Source of the DNA: Anthoceros angustus
Lineage: Eukaryota > Streptophyta > Anthocerotopsida > Anthocerotales > Anthocerotaceae
Reading direction: 5' to 3'
Assembly: GCA_010909165.1 (NCBI GenBank)
Contig: MU008190.1
Span: forward strand, 469,166-533,165
Length of the DNA stretch: 64,000 bases
Shown: piece by piece, positions 54,197 to 64,000 of the stretch
Numbering within the stretch: the first letter of the stretch is position 1
How the letters are laid out: each line of letters starts with the position of its first letter
Made by a program: the position numbers and the translations under genes
The notes under the pieces: generated by a model
Told to the model about the DNA's origin: nothing
Database searches by the model: none
The model's input: only the letters and a program-made list of their open reading frames with translations

Positions 54197-54415
54197 CCGG
54201 TAGGAACTCCTACCGTGGTGGGAGCTCCTACCGTGGTGGGAGCTCCTACCGGTGGGAGGAGCTCCTACCGTAGGAGGAGCTCCTACAGTAGGAGCTCCTA
54301 CCGTGGTGGGAGGAGCTCCTACCGTGGTAGGAGCTCCTACCCTGGTAGGAGGAGCTCCTACTGTGGAGGAGCTCCTACAGTAGGAGCTCCTACCGTGGTG
54401 GGAGGCCAGGAAGCA
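54197..54415. repeat. Second palindromic array
   Basis: Same units as 53507-53715 in the duplicated segment, with different unit number and small losses. Confidence 0.9.
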
Positions 54416-54796
54416 ACAAATTCAAAGGCTAGCATGGATGTAACAGTGAGAGGAGAGCACCACAGCCTGGCAGGAAAGGAGAAGGGGGTGGTTGATCTTG
54501 CAGGAATGGACTAAAAATTACAAGGAGAAGGCCAACCTCCTAACATGGGAGCAGGAGCAAGGAGCTCACTTGCTCGACAAGTGAGACGAAGAGGAGCAGC
54601 TGAGGGTGAGCCAGTGACTAAGAGAGCCTGGGCTATTTTATTGGAGGAGGAAGCTCTAGGTAGGCAACAAGATAAGAAGGCAACAAGATTCATGAGGAGT
54701 CCCTAGATTTAGCTTGAAGACATGGGACAAGATGCCACTTGGAGGAGACTTTCGTTAGAGGGAAACAAGCATAAATGCTTGTCAAACCAGTAGTGG

Positions 54797-55210
54797 TGTG
54801 TTGACTAGCTAGATAGGAACTTTGACAGGAGCCATTAAGGCTCACGTAGGTGAAGTTTACTAGAATAAAATTTTACCAAAGATGCTTCAATGTCAGAACT
54901 TAAAGTCTGACAGTAGGATACACTAAAATAAGGTGTGAGGCGGCGTAAGGAAGGCGCGCCAAGGGGAGGTCATATGTGAGGTCCTCCCTATAAAAGGAGG
55001 GAGCCAGAAGTAAAATTTTCGTGTCTTGCGCTCCCATCCTCCCAAGTCCTTCGCTTTGTGTGCAAGAATTTCGTGCCGCAAGCCAACGCAGGTTTGGTAG
55101 AGAGGAGAATGCGGCCGGAGTGCCGGAGGCGGAGGCTTGCTCTCGCAGCGCCCGCCACTGCTCCCTTGTGAATGGTTGTGGGAGGAAACCCGGGCACTCC
55201 GAGATTCCTC
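54797..55210 (+). repeat. 3' LTR of element C (truncated)
   Basis: Starts TGTTGACTAGCTAGATAGG. It has CTCCCTATAAAAGGAGGGAG (TATA inside an inverted repeat, 54984-55003) and the TCTTGCGCTCCCATCCTC start region. It breaks off near 55205 against the leader of the opposite element. Confidence 0.7.
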
Positions 55211-56226
55211 TAGCGGCCACACTTATCCCACTGTGCTTCAGACGCTGGTTGGCCCCATGAGACTTGGGGAACTGAATCTTGAGAAATCCACTACCGCAGC
55301 CACACACTACCTCAGCCTTCTAAACAAGCAAGGCGCCCTCTCACGCTCCCTCTACAGCAGCTACGCCCGCATCGCTCAGAACTCACCAAACCTCAACCTA
55401 CAACGACACCACACAATTGCAGTTCGTCTTAACAAAGTGTCTATCACGGCGCCAGGGACCCCGACCCACACCGCAACTTCGTCCCTACTCCTAAGACACT
55501 CTTCTCCACAGTGAGCGCCCTCTTACTTGCAGTTGGGATTCGTCCCTTAGGCTCACTGTGGCCTCCGCTTTTCCTACACTCTAATCCTCCTCACAACTCT
55601 CTCAATCAACAACGCCCTCTTCTTCTCTACTCATCTACCCTTCCTTCCTCCACAATCTCCTACTCTAACACCAATTGCTGGCTCATTAATTCCAACTCGC
55701 CCTTACGGCACAATCGTCGTCCGGAAATTAACGAGTTCTTCCTTGGGCGGTTGCTATGTGGTTTGCAGACGGCGAGAACCTCCGAGTCTTTCCTGCGTCT
55801 ACCCTCAAGCCGAGAGTTCCTTGAGCATCGCCACACACTCAAAGCAAAACAATTCACACAACCATTCACAAGGGAGCTAGCGGGCGCTGCAAAGAGCAAG
55901 CCCTCCACCCAAAGACACCGGCGTTCTCCTCTCTACCAGACATGCGTTGGCTTGCGGCCGGCGAAATTCACGCACAAAGTGAAGGACTCGGGAGGATGGG
56001 AGCGCAAGACACGATAATTTTACTTCACAAGCTCCCTCCTTTTATAGGGAGGTCCTCACATACAGCCTCCCACAGCGCCCTCCACTTTGCCTCACTCCTT
56101 ATTTTAGTGTATCCTATTGTCGACTTTAAGTTCGACATCCAAGCATCTTGGGTAAAATTCTATTCTAGCAAATTCACCTATGTGAGCCTTAATGGCTCTC
56201 CAACATTCCTATCTAGCTAGTCAACA
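55211..56226 (-). repeat. LTR, possible primer site and leader of element D
   Basis: The same LTR in the opposite orientation, from TGTTGACTAGC at about 56226 downward, with CTCCCTATAAAAGGAGGGAG at 56034-56053. GGCGCCGTGATAG near 55443-55455 (- strand) could be a primer-binding site, and sequence below it the leader. It is homologous along its length to 38464-39520. Confidence 0.65.
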
Positions 56227-56696
56227 CACTCTCTTGGTGACAAGCATTAATGCTGTCCTCCTCTAAAGAAAAGTCTTCCCAAGTGGCATCTTGCCCCATG
56301 TCTTCAAGCTAATTTAAGGACTTCTTATGAATCCCTTCCTTATCTTGATGCCTATCTTGAGTTCCTTCCTCCAATAAAATAGCCGGGCTCTCTTAGCCAG
56401 GCTCATCCTCGACTTCTCCTCTTCCTCTCACTTGTGGAGCAAGTGAGCTCCTTGCCCTGCACCCATGTTAGGAGGTTGGTCTTCTCCTTGTGATTCTTGC
56501 TCCATTCTGCAAGATCAACCCCTCTTCCTTCTTTCTGCAAGGGCCAAGGTACTCGCCTCCCTTGCCGTCAAATCCATGCTAGCGACCTTTGAATCCTGCT
56601 TCTTCCGGCCCTCCTACCATGGTAGGACCTTCCCTACCACGGTAGGAACTCCTACCACGGTAGGAGTTCCTACCTTGTTTCTTCTTCCTTACCCCT

Positions 56697-57880
56697 TCAC
56701 AGGTGATTCTCTCCACTGCAGCTTCTCCGCTTCACTTGCTTCTCCACAGTGCGAAGTTTCTTCACCCTGTTGCTTGGGACACTCTCCAAGTCTAAGGCTT
56801 CCGGTTGGACTTGCATGAGGGCCTCCCTATCATCGTCATGAGGTCCCAACATCCTCCTCTCGAAGTCGCAACAACTCGTTAGTGGCCTTGAGCACCTTGT
56901 TGTGAAGATGGGCTGCAAATCGTTGTTGTGCCATCTCCAATTCTTCGTAATCCTCAAGCCATACTCCATGCTCACACTTGCTTTTGTAAGCATCTCGCTC
57001 AAGGCCAGCTCACCGCCTTGACATGGAGAGCCACATTCTCCGTCCTCTCATTCTCAGGCGGATCAATCTCTCTTGTAGGGCATAATCAGCCCGAAATCTC
57101 TCCCTCACCGCCAACATATGCTGCCACCGCCTCATGACGGCCTTTCTCCTTTGCCATTTCTTCCTCCAACTCCCCTATCCTCCTAGGGAGTTGTGCACTC
57201 TCCGTTCTTTGGACTTCTCGTTCCATTTCCAATCTTTGGACAAAATGTGTCCGTTCTTCCAGCTCTTCTTCCTTCAATTCCAGCCTCCGGGATTTCTCCC
57301 AGCTCCTTTTCCATGTCACTAATCTTCACTGTGTGGCTATGACCCGCTCATGTGCGCCTACTTGCCTTTGTCTTGTCCTCATTTGCGAGATTGCTCTCGT
57401 CTTGACCTTTCCTCCATTAGCAGCACTTGCTTGTCTTCCGCCTTCTTTTCCCATGTGCACCATGTGAGCAAGTTGCTCCACCTTCTCCTCTCGAGCTGCC
57501 AATTGCTTGGTAAGAGCCTTGTTCTCCGAATATGATTGTTTGCCTCCTGGCCTTGTTTCAAGACTCTTTTCCAAGTGCTCCACTTGAGCTTCCATCCTCA
57601 TAACATCCTCCGCTGGGTCTCCGCCTACCCGCAATTTCCCTTGCTTGGTAGGTCCTTGTCTTCCGCCTCCGTCTTCAAGAATTCAACTCTCCTCTTGGCG
57701 GCTCCTATCTACCTTCTTGAACATCTCCCCTATGCGCAGCATCTCCTCCAACATGTCCAAGTCTCCTTTCTTACCTCCGGGAGACTCAAGGCCTTTGCCT
57801 TGCTCATGGGATCTTACATCCCTTGCTTCCCTATGATGAGCTCCCGCTCATCACTTGGTGGGCAACTCCTCCCACCGTGA
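56697..57880 (-). pseudogene. Coiled-coil ORF of element D
   Basis: - strand frames in order: MRMEAQVEHLEKSLETRPGG and TKQLAAREEKVEQLAHMVHM (57600-57460), LKEEELEERTHFVQRLEMER and QLPRRIGELEEEMAKEKGRH (57290-57150), RRMLGPHDDDREALMQVQPE (56870-56810). These are close relatives of element C with independent frameshifts and deletions. Confidence 0.6.
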
Positions 57881-58149
57881 CTCCATCCGCTCGCCCACCT
57901 AACGGGCCGGTTGCCTTCTTATCTCCTCTTGGGAGCTTCCAAACCGTGACTTCCTTTCCCTCCTACCGTGGTAGGAGGTGCTCCAGTAGGACTACTTCCC
58001 ACCGTGGTAGGACTACCGCCACCGTAGGCCTTGTCATGAGAGGACGAAGGGGTCCCAAACCACGTGGGAACACCTCCCACCCTCGCAGGATTCTGCCATG
58101 GTAGGATCTATCCTACCTTCCATCTCCGCATCCTCCGCGGTCCAAACTT

Positions 58150-59070
58150 CAAATCCCCCTACAACTTCTCCTTGCAAGTCCTCCTGCACATCCTCTGGCC
58201 TATCTTTCGGAGGGATTCCTTCCAGCAATAATGTCCCAGGTGGTGCTGCGGCACCTCCTTTAGCTGCAAAGCACCAAGCAATCCATGTCCCTCTCCTGGC
58301 TGTAAGTATACAATGTTAAAGGGATGCTTGGAATCATCCAACTCCTTACTTGTGAGTAGCCCCTCTACTTCCCACAAATGCACTAGATAGGTGCTAAGAT
58401 AGCACGGCCGTGGACTACCTTCATCCGACGCGTTGGGTTTCAGCAACTTTTCCCGGTGGTAGATGTATGCTTCATACATGATGAGTCCCCAATCCGGCTT
58501 CGCTCCTTGAGTGATCTTCCATAGAAAATGGAGGAAGGTGGTGCTGAAGTATGACACTCTCGGATTGCTCACCAGGCCCAAAACAATCCTTGTGAACAAT
58601 CTCCACTTGGGCTCCAATATCTGGTCCGTCCGCCAACCGTTCTTGGATTTAGCCTTCATCCGCCCTTGCATAAGTGTGAGGGCTCCCTTGGGAAGATCCG
58701 CCGTTGATGCACGCTTGCCTCCTCGTTCCTTCCATCAACGTGATTCCGCTATCCTCGCTATCCGCTCGCCATATGCGTATGCTCCTTACAATCCAACACC
58801 GTGGATCCGTCCGTGCGTTCTATCCGGTAAGGCGGCCAATTCCTCTTCCGTCTGCTGCAAATTAGCAAAACACTCTCTATCAATTCAAGGTTGGTGTAGA
58901 CCAATGCCCATACACCCACTCTAGCTGAATATTCTCCTCTGCTGCCCAAGGTCGAAAGTCGAAAGGTCTCTAGAGGATAGCTGGCACATAGCACGTAAAT
59001 AAGGGCATGTCAAATTTCCACCTCCTACCGTGGTAGGACATCCTCCGCCTTAGACCTCTTGCCGCTCCTG
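58150..59070 (-). pseudogene. Gag-like N-terminal domain of element D
   Basis: The frame 58671-58159 encodes about 170 residues (ILEPKWRLFTRIVLGLVSNP, FLHFLWKITQGAKPDWGLIM, CYLSTYLVHLWEVEGLLTSK). Upstream frames add VGVWALVYTNLELIESVLL (about 58900-58845) and a Lys-rich start (SRSKSLRRRNVCKDRKL, near 59265-59215). The style resembles the N-terminal domains of plant gag-like and putative transposon proteins of large unclassified LTR elements. I cannot match it to a named domain. It precedes the coiled coil in the same direction, so it is probably the start of the same protein. Confidence 0.45.
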
Positions 59071-59199
59071 CGCCACCTCCTTGGTGGACGCTCCTTCCTT
59101 AGCTACTACCTCCTTGCCCTTGGTCATGGTAGGCTTGGTCATGGCCTCCTTGGTTAGTACTTGCACGAAATTGAAGAAAAGTGATGCCTCTCCTGCAAT

Positions 59200-60320
59200 T
59201 CCTGCAGCACCTGCCAGCTTCCTATCCTTGCAAACGTTTCTCCTCCTCAGCGATTTGCTCCTGCTCACAGCCCAAAGGTCCTTGCCCTTGCTCTCCTCCT
59301 GCAGTCCTTACACCTTGGCGTCCTCAAAAACCCCAATTTCTCCTGCAAGAGAAAGCTCACCAAAATTCTCCCCCGGACTCTTACACCTGCCACAGCAATT
59401 TAGGAGCCCTTCCTGCACGGTTTCCTAGCAATCTTGCCACGCTCCACCCTCCTAGGCACCCTCACGAGCTTGGCAAGTGTTGGGTTGCGCCCCAACCTTC
59501 TTCTCCCTTCTCTTCTTCCTCTTTTTCCTCCTTCTTCCTCTCTTGGGCGCTGGCGGATTTCCACCTCCTTGCCCTTGGATGTGTGCCACGTGGCCCCTTT
59601 CTCACCTTGCCACAAGCCACCTGGCCTTGCACCTCCTTGCCCTTGGATTGCTCACCAAAATTCTCCTCGGTGATTTGCTCTCCTTGCAAACGTTTCTCCT
59701 CACCAAAATTCTCCCGGACTCTTACACTGCCACAGCAATTTAGGAGCCCTTCACAATTTCCTAGCAATCTTGCCACGCTCCACCCTCCTACCCTCACGAG
59801 CTTGGCAAGTGTTGGGTTGCGCCCCAACCTTCTTCTCCCTTCTCTTCTTCCTCTTTCTCCTCCTGCACCTCCTCTTGGCGTCCTGCCTTTTCTCCTCCTT
59901 CTTGAGCTTGCGCCTCCTTCTTCTCCTCCTCAACACAGGCGTGTGTACGGCGCTGTATGGGGCCTTGGGCAGCTTGAGGTGTGGCGGCGCCTTCTTCTCC
60001 TCCTCGGTGGTAGGAGTTTCTCCTCAAGTTTCGAGTTGTGGCCTCCTGCACCGCACCACTTTTATAAGTCACCCAAGGGTTAGAAAAGTAACTACCATTC
60101 TATCCTGCCCTTGGATGTGTGCCACGTGGCCCCTTTCTCACCGTTGATGTTAGTTTCCTAATTCCTTATACTAAAATACCATTTTCCCTATTTTCTAATT
60201 TCTAATTCTGAAAATTAGCCTCTAATTTCTTAATTACCTATTTTGGCCTATTTATCTAGTCCACTAAAAGACTCTATATATAGCAAGCCTATCCTCCTAA
60301 AACATAAGCTACTTCCTTAG
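59200..60320 (-). repeat. LTR-like region with direct repeats and G-boxes
   Basis: The sequence 59250-59560 is repeated at about 59640-59880 (CTCACCAAAATTCTCC, CCTAGCAATCTTGCCACGCT, GGGTTGCGCCCCAACCTTCT). TGTGCCACGTGGCCCCTTTC, which contains the palindromic G-box GCCACGTGGC, occurs at 59580 and 60118. On the - strand TATA-like GACTTATAAAAGTGG (about 60055-60070) and GCTATATATAGAGTC (about 60270-60285) could be LTR promoters. The 300-codon + strand frame through here (59181-60083) is low-complexity and unlikely to be a gene. Confidence 0.5.
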
Positions 60321-60570
60321 CAACCTATCTCCTACCACGGTAGGACATCCTACCATGGTAGGCGTTTTCCTTTCTCCTACCACGGTAGGAGTTTCTCCTC
60401 GGTGGTAGGACACCTCCTACCCTCTCCTACCATGGTAGGAGCAATCCCACATGTAGGTGATCAAAACACTAGCGGTCATTCTCCTCGGTGGTAGGATCTC
60501 TCCTACCCTCTCCTACCATGGTAGGAGTTTCTCCCACGGTGGTAGGACACCTCCTACCACTCATGTAGGT
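60321..60570. repeat. Palindromic units CCTACCAYGGTAGG
   Basis: Five or more units with CCTACCACGGTAGG or CCTACCATGGTAGG lie between LTR-like sequence and the integrase remains. This is the same place, relative to ORF and LTR, as in elements B, C and D. Confidence 0.85.
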
Positions 60571-60809
60571 TACCTTTTCTCCTCACCAGAAGGTCGTTTT
60601 GACCCGTTTCTTTTCCTGCATATCCTCTTTGCCTTCCGACATGGTCCTACAACTCCCGCTCAAAAGGAGCAAAAATTTCCTTGCATGTCTTCACCAAACC
60701 ATTTCTAGCAAAGAGTGTGGGCTGTTCAAAACGAACTCATTTAAGCTTGTTGCCCAAACTTTTGCGTTCCACATACTCCCCTCCTCACTGTTTGCGTCCT
60801 GCAAACAAC

Positions 60810-61488
60810 AGATCTCAGTGAAGGTACTTCTTAACCTTCCACCCATTCACTCTAGTTGGCGCAAATCCCCATCCGGCTGCGTGGTTGCGGATCCATTCTC
60901 ATACACCGCCACCACCTCATAAGGTCCCATCCATCTCAATCTAAGCTTCCCAAGTCCATATAACGGCTATCATATAGAAGAACCAAATCCTACCATGATA
61001 GCTTCTTGCTTCCTCAACTTCCCATCATGCCTATCCTTTCTAAGCCCCACCGCTTGAGTTTCTTCTAAAGCATCTTCCCTCGTTCCTCATGCTCTATGAA
61101 AGACTCTAGTCTAACTTCGACTATCCTCTGGTCATGCGCTCATCCTCCATGATTCTATAGGTAGGTACTTCAAATTCAGCATCACAGGAGACATGCCATA
61201 TGTTAAATAATAAGAGGTCTTCTTGGTTGTCACCTTCTCCGTCTCAGAAGCCCATAATGCAGCATCTAAGATCTTCTTCACCGTGATTTACTGAATAATG
61301 GCCTCCAACCTCTTACGCATGCAAAGCTTCTTTAAGAGAAGCTTCCTTCCCTTCAAACAACGTCGGATCTTCTCATCCAAACCAAGCTTGTATAAGACCC
61401 CATCTCTTAGACAATAAGGCACAGCTCTAGGGAGAAAGACAGCACGCCCTTCCCTAGACAAACTATCCAACATGATTCCGTGCTCCAA
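60810..61488 (-). pseudogene. Ty3/gypsy integrase remnant (GyD)
   Basis: The frame 61488-61288 carries the N-terminal zinc-binding region (FLPRAVPYCLRDGVLYKLGL, DEKIRRCLKG). The sequence then jumps to the end of the core (KILDAALWASETEKVTTKKT, YYLTYGMSPVML near 61275-61180). The C-terminal domain follows (LGKLRLRWMGPYEVVAVYEN, near 60965-60900, then GDLRQ). The core with two catalytic Asp is deleted. This is a gypsy lineage of the usual plant type, not the methyltransferase-bearing one, and may be an autonomous relative of the coiled-coil elements, since the same palindromes follow its 3' end. Confidence 0.75.
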
Positions 61489-64000
61489 GAAATTTCATAC
61501 CTCACCATTCAATAACATGGACATGGGAGTCCTTCACGTTCTAATCTCCTCCTTCCACGCATACCACGTCGCCTCCTGCTAGCTCGCCCACCAGCAGCCC
61601 AGGCGGCGTTGTTCCATCCACAAATCCAGTTTCTCCCGCTTTGTCCATGCGCAAGTTTTGAGCTGCCGTTGCATGCTCCTCCTCCAACAATGTTCATTTC
61701 TTCCATTCCTGCTGGTCTAGCCTCGTGTCCAGGTCCAGCTCGTGCTCCCATGGCGACCTCCTCGCCACCCCCATGGCCACCTCATGAGTGATTTCCCATG
61801 AATCGCCATTTTCTTCTCCTGCCGTTTTGCTCAAGCTTCTCATGGGATGCATCATCTCCTCGCCCTCTGGCGCACCTACCTCCCTAGGGCCTTCTCCTCC
61901 TTCGGCCCCATGGCGCCTGGCTGACCTCGCCAAGTGGGGCGCCTTTTCTTTTGCACGCTCCCATATCCGTTTTCGCTTCTTTCTTTTGCCAACGGCTGGC
62001 CTCCACTTGCAGCCCTCCACTGCTCACCCTTGAGGAGCATTCCAGCCTCCTCCTCGCCCCCTGGCGCCCTTTTATCCCTCGGATTTCCAGTTGTCCTGCT
62101 GCGCCTTTCACAACGCTCCCTTCTTGCTCATTTGACCTCTGCTGGCAGCAAGGCTTGCTGATCAATCCTTAGGCCGTCTACAACATGCTCACGTCCTCCC
62201 CTTGACCCAGCCGTGGCAACCAACTCCTCGTCGGAAATCGGTCATCTGTGGCCTCAAGTCGCTCTCCGGTTTCTGAAAATGAAACCATTCTCATGCTCTT
62301 CTGCACCTTCTTAAACTCTACCATCTCCTCTACACTTAGAAATCTTCACCACCTTACCACATTCTAGCTCTAATTTTTCTATGACACATGGATCTACATG
62401 TGTTCCTCTAACTCCTTCCTTTGTTTCCCAACTTTTATCAAGAAAGGTCATACCATAGGCCTTGCTTTTGCGAAGGCTACATCCTTGGTGGCCGTGGTGG
62501 TACTCTCTCCTCTATGTAATCATACAAAGACTCCCTCCTCTTCCTTCTGAGTCCTCAACGGACCAACGCGTGTGATGTGCATAGCTTAAGCCACAAAACC
62601 GGTTCAAAGATACAGCTCTCAAATCATCCCAATCCAATGGTGATGCAGCTCCATCGTGTGACTATACCACTGCTGGCATGACCTCAAGTACTCTAGGAAA
62701 ATTTGAGACAATCCACGAGACTTCCAAATTCGCATGAGTCACATGTTCAAAGTTTGCACAAAAGCCTCACATCTTCACCTTGTTTCTTCTCCCAAATCTC
62801 CCATATTGGCGGGGTGACCGACTTCCACCACCTCCACTTCCTCCACTCATGGTTGAGGCGTCCACAAAAGCTGGGCACACCTCCCAAGAATTCCCTGCAC
62901 ATCTGGCGTAACAAATGCTGCAAGCGGGATGTACTATACAGACTTGGGCACACAAGCGCCTCAGTCCTCTTAACAAGCAAGGTTGAAAGGGCAGCAAGAT
63001 GGGCTAATTGATCAAGACCTTGCGGCTCGGCCATTAGATCTCGTACCCCAACTTCTCCGCCAAATCTCACCCTCTTGCCTTCCTCCTCTTGACGACCAAC
63101 TCGAGCTAGAAGAGCTCAACAATCCACGAAAAAAGTCCTCCTCTTGCAAGAGCGGAAGATGTACCTTGGAAATTATTAACGTGGCTCGGTTCTTGACCCT
63201 CACCCTTGATCGCAACTCCTCGGCAACAACCTCCTTCCTCTCGCTGTCCGTGAGCACAACCTCCTCTTGCTCTTAGACAACTACCTCTTCTTCCTCAACG
63301 GAACCCTTGAAGATGTTAGCACATGTAGCTTCCTCAGAGCTCTCTCCTCCACTTCTTCCTTTGCACATCAGCAACTAAGCTTTCTTCACACATGATTTCT
63401 CCATTCAGTTCACAAATCCCTTGCAGACAAAGGCGGGGTGATCTCCTCTCAACTCCTACACGAAATTACTTCCTCCCTCCCGACTAGACTTGCAAGCAAG
63501 CACGCTCACACCCCTCAACACACAACTATCCAAAACAGCAAATCCCCTCCTACTCCTGTTCCACTCATGTTGCTTGGTCCGGATGAGCTAGGCGAACTCA
63601 CACTCCCTTCCTCTCCTGCAGTAAATTCTCCAACCAAAGTTCTCTGCAGAAGGGTGTCTGCACAAAGATTGGGGCGGTTGTGGGATGGTGTCTCCCTAGG
63701 TGTGCGTCCCAAGGCGTGAGCTGGCGGTGATTCTATCAAGGCGCTCAAGATCTTGAGACCATGCACAAATTCTCACGCTCACCCTCCTTCTTCACTCTTT
63801 TGCTTGGAGTTGAGCTAGATCCACCACTCAAGGTCCAGCGTTGAGAAGGCCCGTGCTGGTAGCTGAACTTGAATCGTGCTCGAAGCGGTGCTTCCTCCTC
63901 GCTTTCCTCTTCACATACCAACTCCTCTTCAACCACCTCCTTTGTTTGTCGGTGATTTTGGCGTCCCCTTCTCGAGCGTTTTCTGGATCACTTGGCTCCC
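61489..64000. other. Unassigned right end, probably GyD internal
   Basis: No continuous frame. - strand frames are charged (RKKRKRIWERAKEKAPHLAR near 61990-61930; EEELVCEEESEEEAPLRAR near 63930-63880) and could be gag or linker of GyD. I see no protease, RT or RNase H motif and no LTR before the window ends. Confidence 0.3.

Larger units (their letters stand above)
53065..54420. repeat. 0.7-kb tandem duplication within element C
   Basis: The ORF end plus palindromic array (53065-53760) is repeated at 53762-54420, from GATTATGCCCTACATGAGAA on. The second copy lacks several short pieces. Confidence 0.85.
52141..54780 (+). mobile_element. Coiled-coil LTR element C, internal part
   Basis: Contains a long charged coiled-coil ORF (52170-53480, broken), two palindromic repeat arrays (53507-53715 and 54197-54415) produced by an internal tandem duplication, and purine-rich sequence before an LTR starting TGTTGACTAGC near 54797. 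No RT, RNase H or integrase was found, so this looks like a non-autonomous gag-only element. The inverted relative D lies at 55.2-59.1 kb. Confidence 0.65.
56227..59070 (-). mobile_element. Coiled-coil LTR element D, internal part
   Basis: On the - strand: a gag-like N-terminal domain (59070-58150), palindromic units (58025-57960), coiled-coil part (57880-56700), another palindromic block (56674-56611), then the LTR. It mirrors element C and retains the N-terminal part that C lacks. No pol genes. Confidence 0.6.

Noticed and set aside
59181-60083. 300-codon + strand frame rich in Pro, Leu, Ser
   Set aside because: Low complexity, created by pyrimidine-rich direct repeats; the opposite strand is the likely element strand.
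1-64000. tRNA, rRNA or other structural RNA genes
   Set aside because: I looked for tRNA-like B-box patterns and rRNA stretches and saw none I could support without a folding search.

Overview
The window is a repeat-rich stretch of a plant nuclear genome. It is roughly nine-tenths nested LTR retrotransposons with one compact gene island at about 29.9-35.2 kb. Plant affiliation rests on a WDR26-type LisH-CTLH-WD40 gene and a PEX11A-type peroxin that match angiosperm proteins along their length. Ty3/gypsy elements carrying a cytosine-5 methyltransferase domain (a capture described in streptophyte algae) and the retroelement classes present point to a seed-free streptophyte such as a bryophyte or lycophyte, but I cannot name the species.

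Layout. 1-15.4 kb: a Ty3/gypsy element (GyA, + strand) in the order protease, C5-methyltransferase-like domain, reverse transcriptase, RNase H, integrase. It is split by a complete Ty1/copia element (Cop1, - strand, 2007-7970, 5-bp target duplication). A 3.9-kb tandem duplication gives a second, 5'-truncated copy (GyB) that ends in a PHD-finger-like remnant. 15.4-17.8 kb: unassigned, partly AT-rich. 17.9-22.1 kb: a degenerate copia element (Cop2, -), whose gag end and upstream flank are tandemly duplicated to 25.2 kb. 25.2-29.5 kb: LTR-like and GC-rich gag-like debris. 29.5-35.2 kb: WDR26, a small probable plastid-protein gene, and PEX11A facing them tail to tail. 35.9-38.1 kb: copia fragments (Cop4) with a 0.9-kb tandem duplication and long pyrimidine repeats. 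38.5-40.6 kb: a - strand copy of an LTR family that encodes a coiled-coil protein. 40.6-42.2 kb: tandem repeats including three 439-bp units. 42.2-50.8 kb: a third methyltransferase-gypsy element (GyC), split by a complete copia (Cop3, +, 42751-49556). 50.8-52.1 kb: unrecognised ORFs. 52.1-59.1 kb: two oppositely oriented coiled-coil LTR elements meeting near 55.2 kb. 59.2-64.0 kb: LTR-like repeats and the remains of another gypsy element (-).

Most retroelement reading frames are broken by small indels. Where two copies can be compared, these indels sit preferentially at CAG/CTG trinucleotides, which are CHG methylation sites, whereas the exons of the gene island are clean. This suggests base-calling error at methylated sites or a genuine mutational bias. 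The methyltransferase-bearing gypsy family, possibly with a PHD reader, is the most interesting content. The extra ORF upstream of copia gag and the palindromic CCTACCGTGGTAGG arrays of the coiled-coil LTR family come next.
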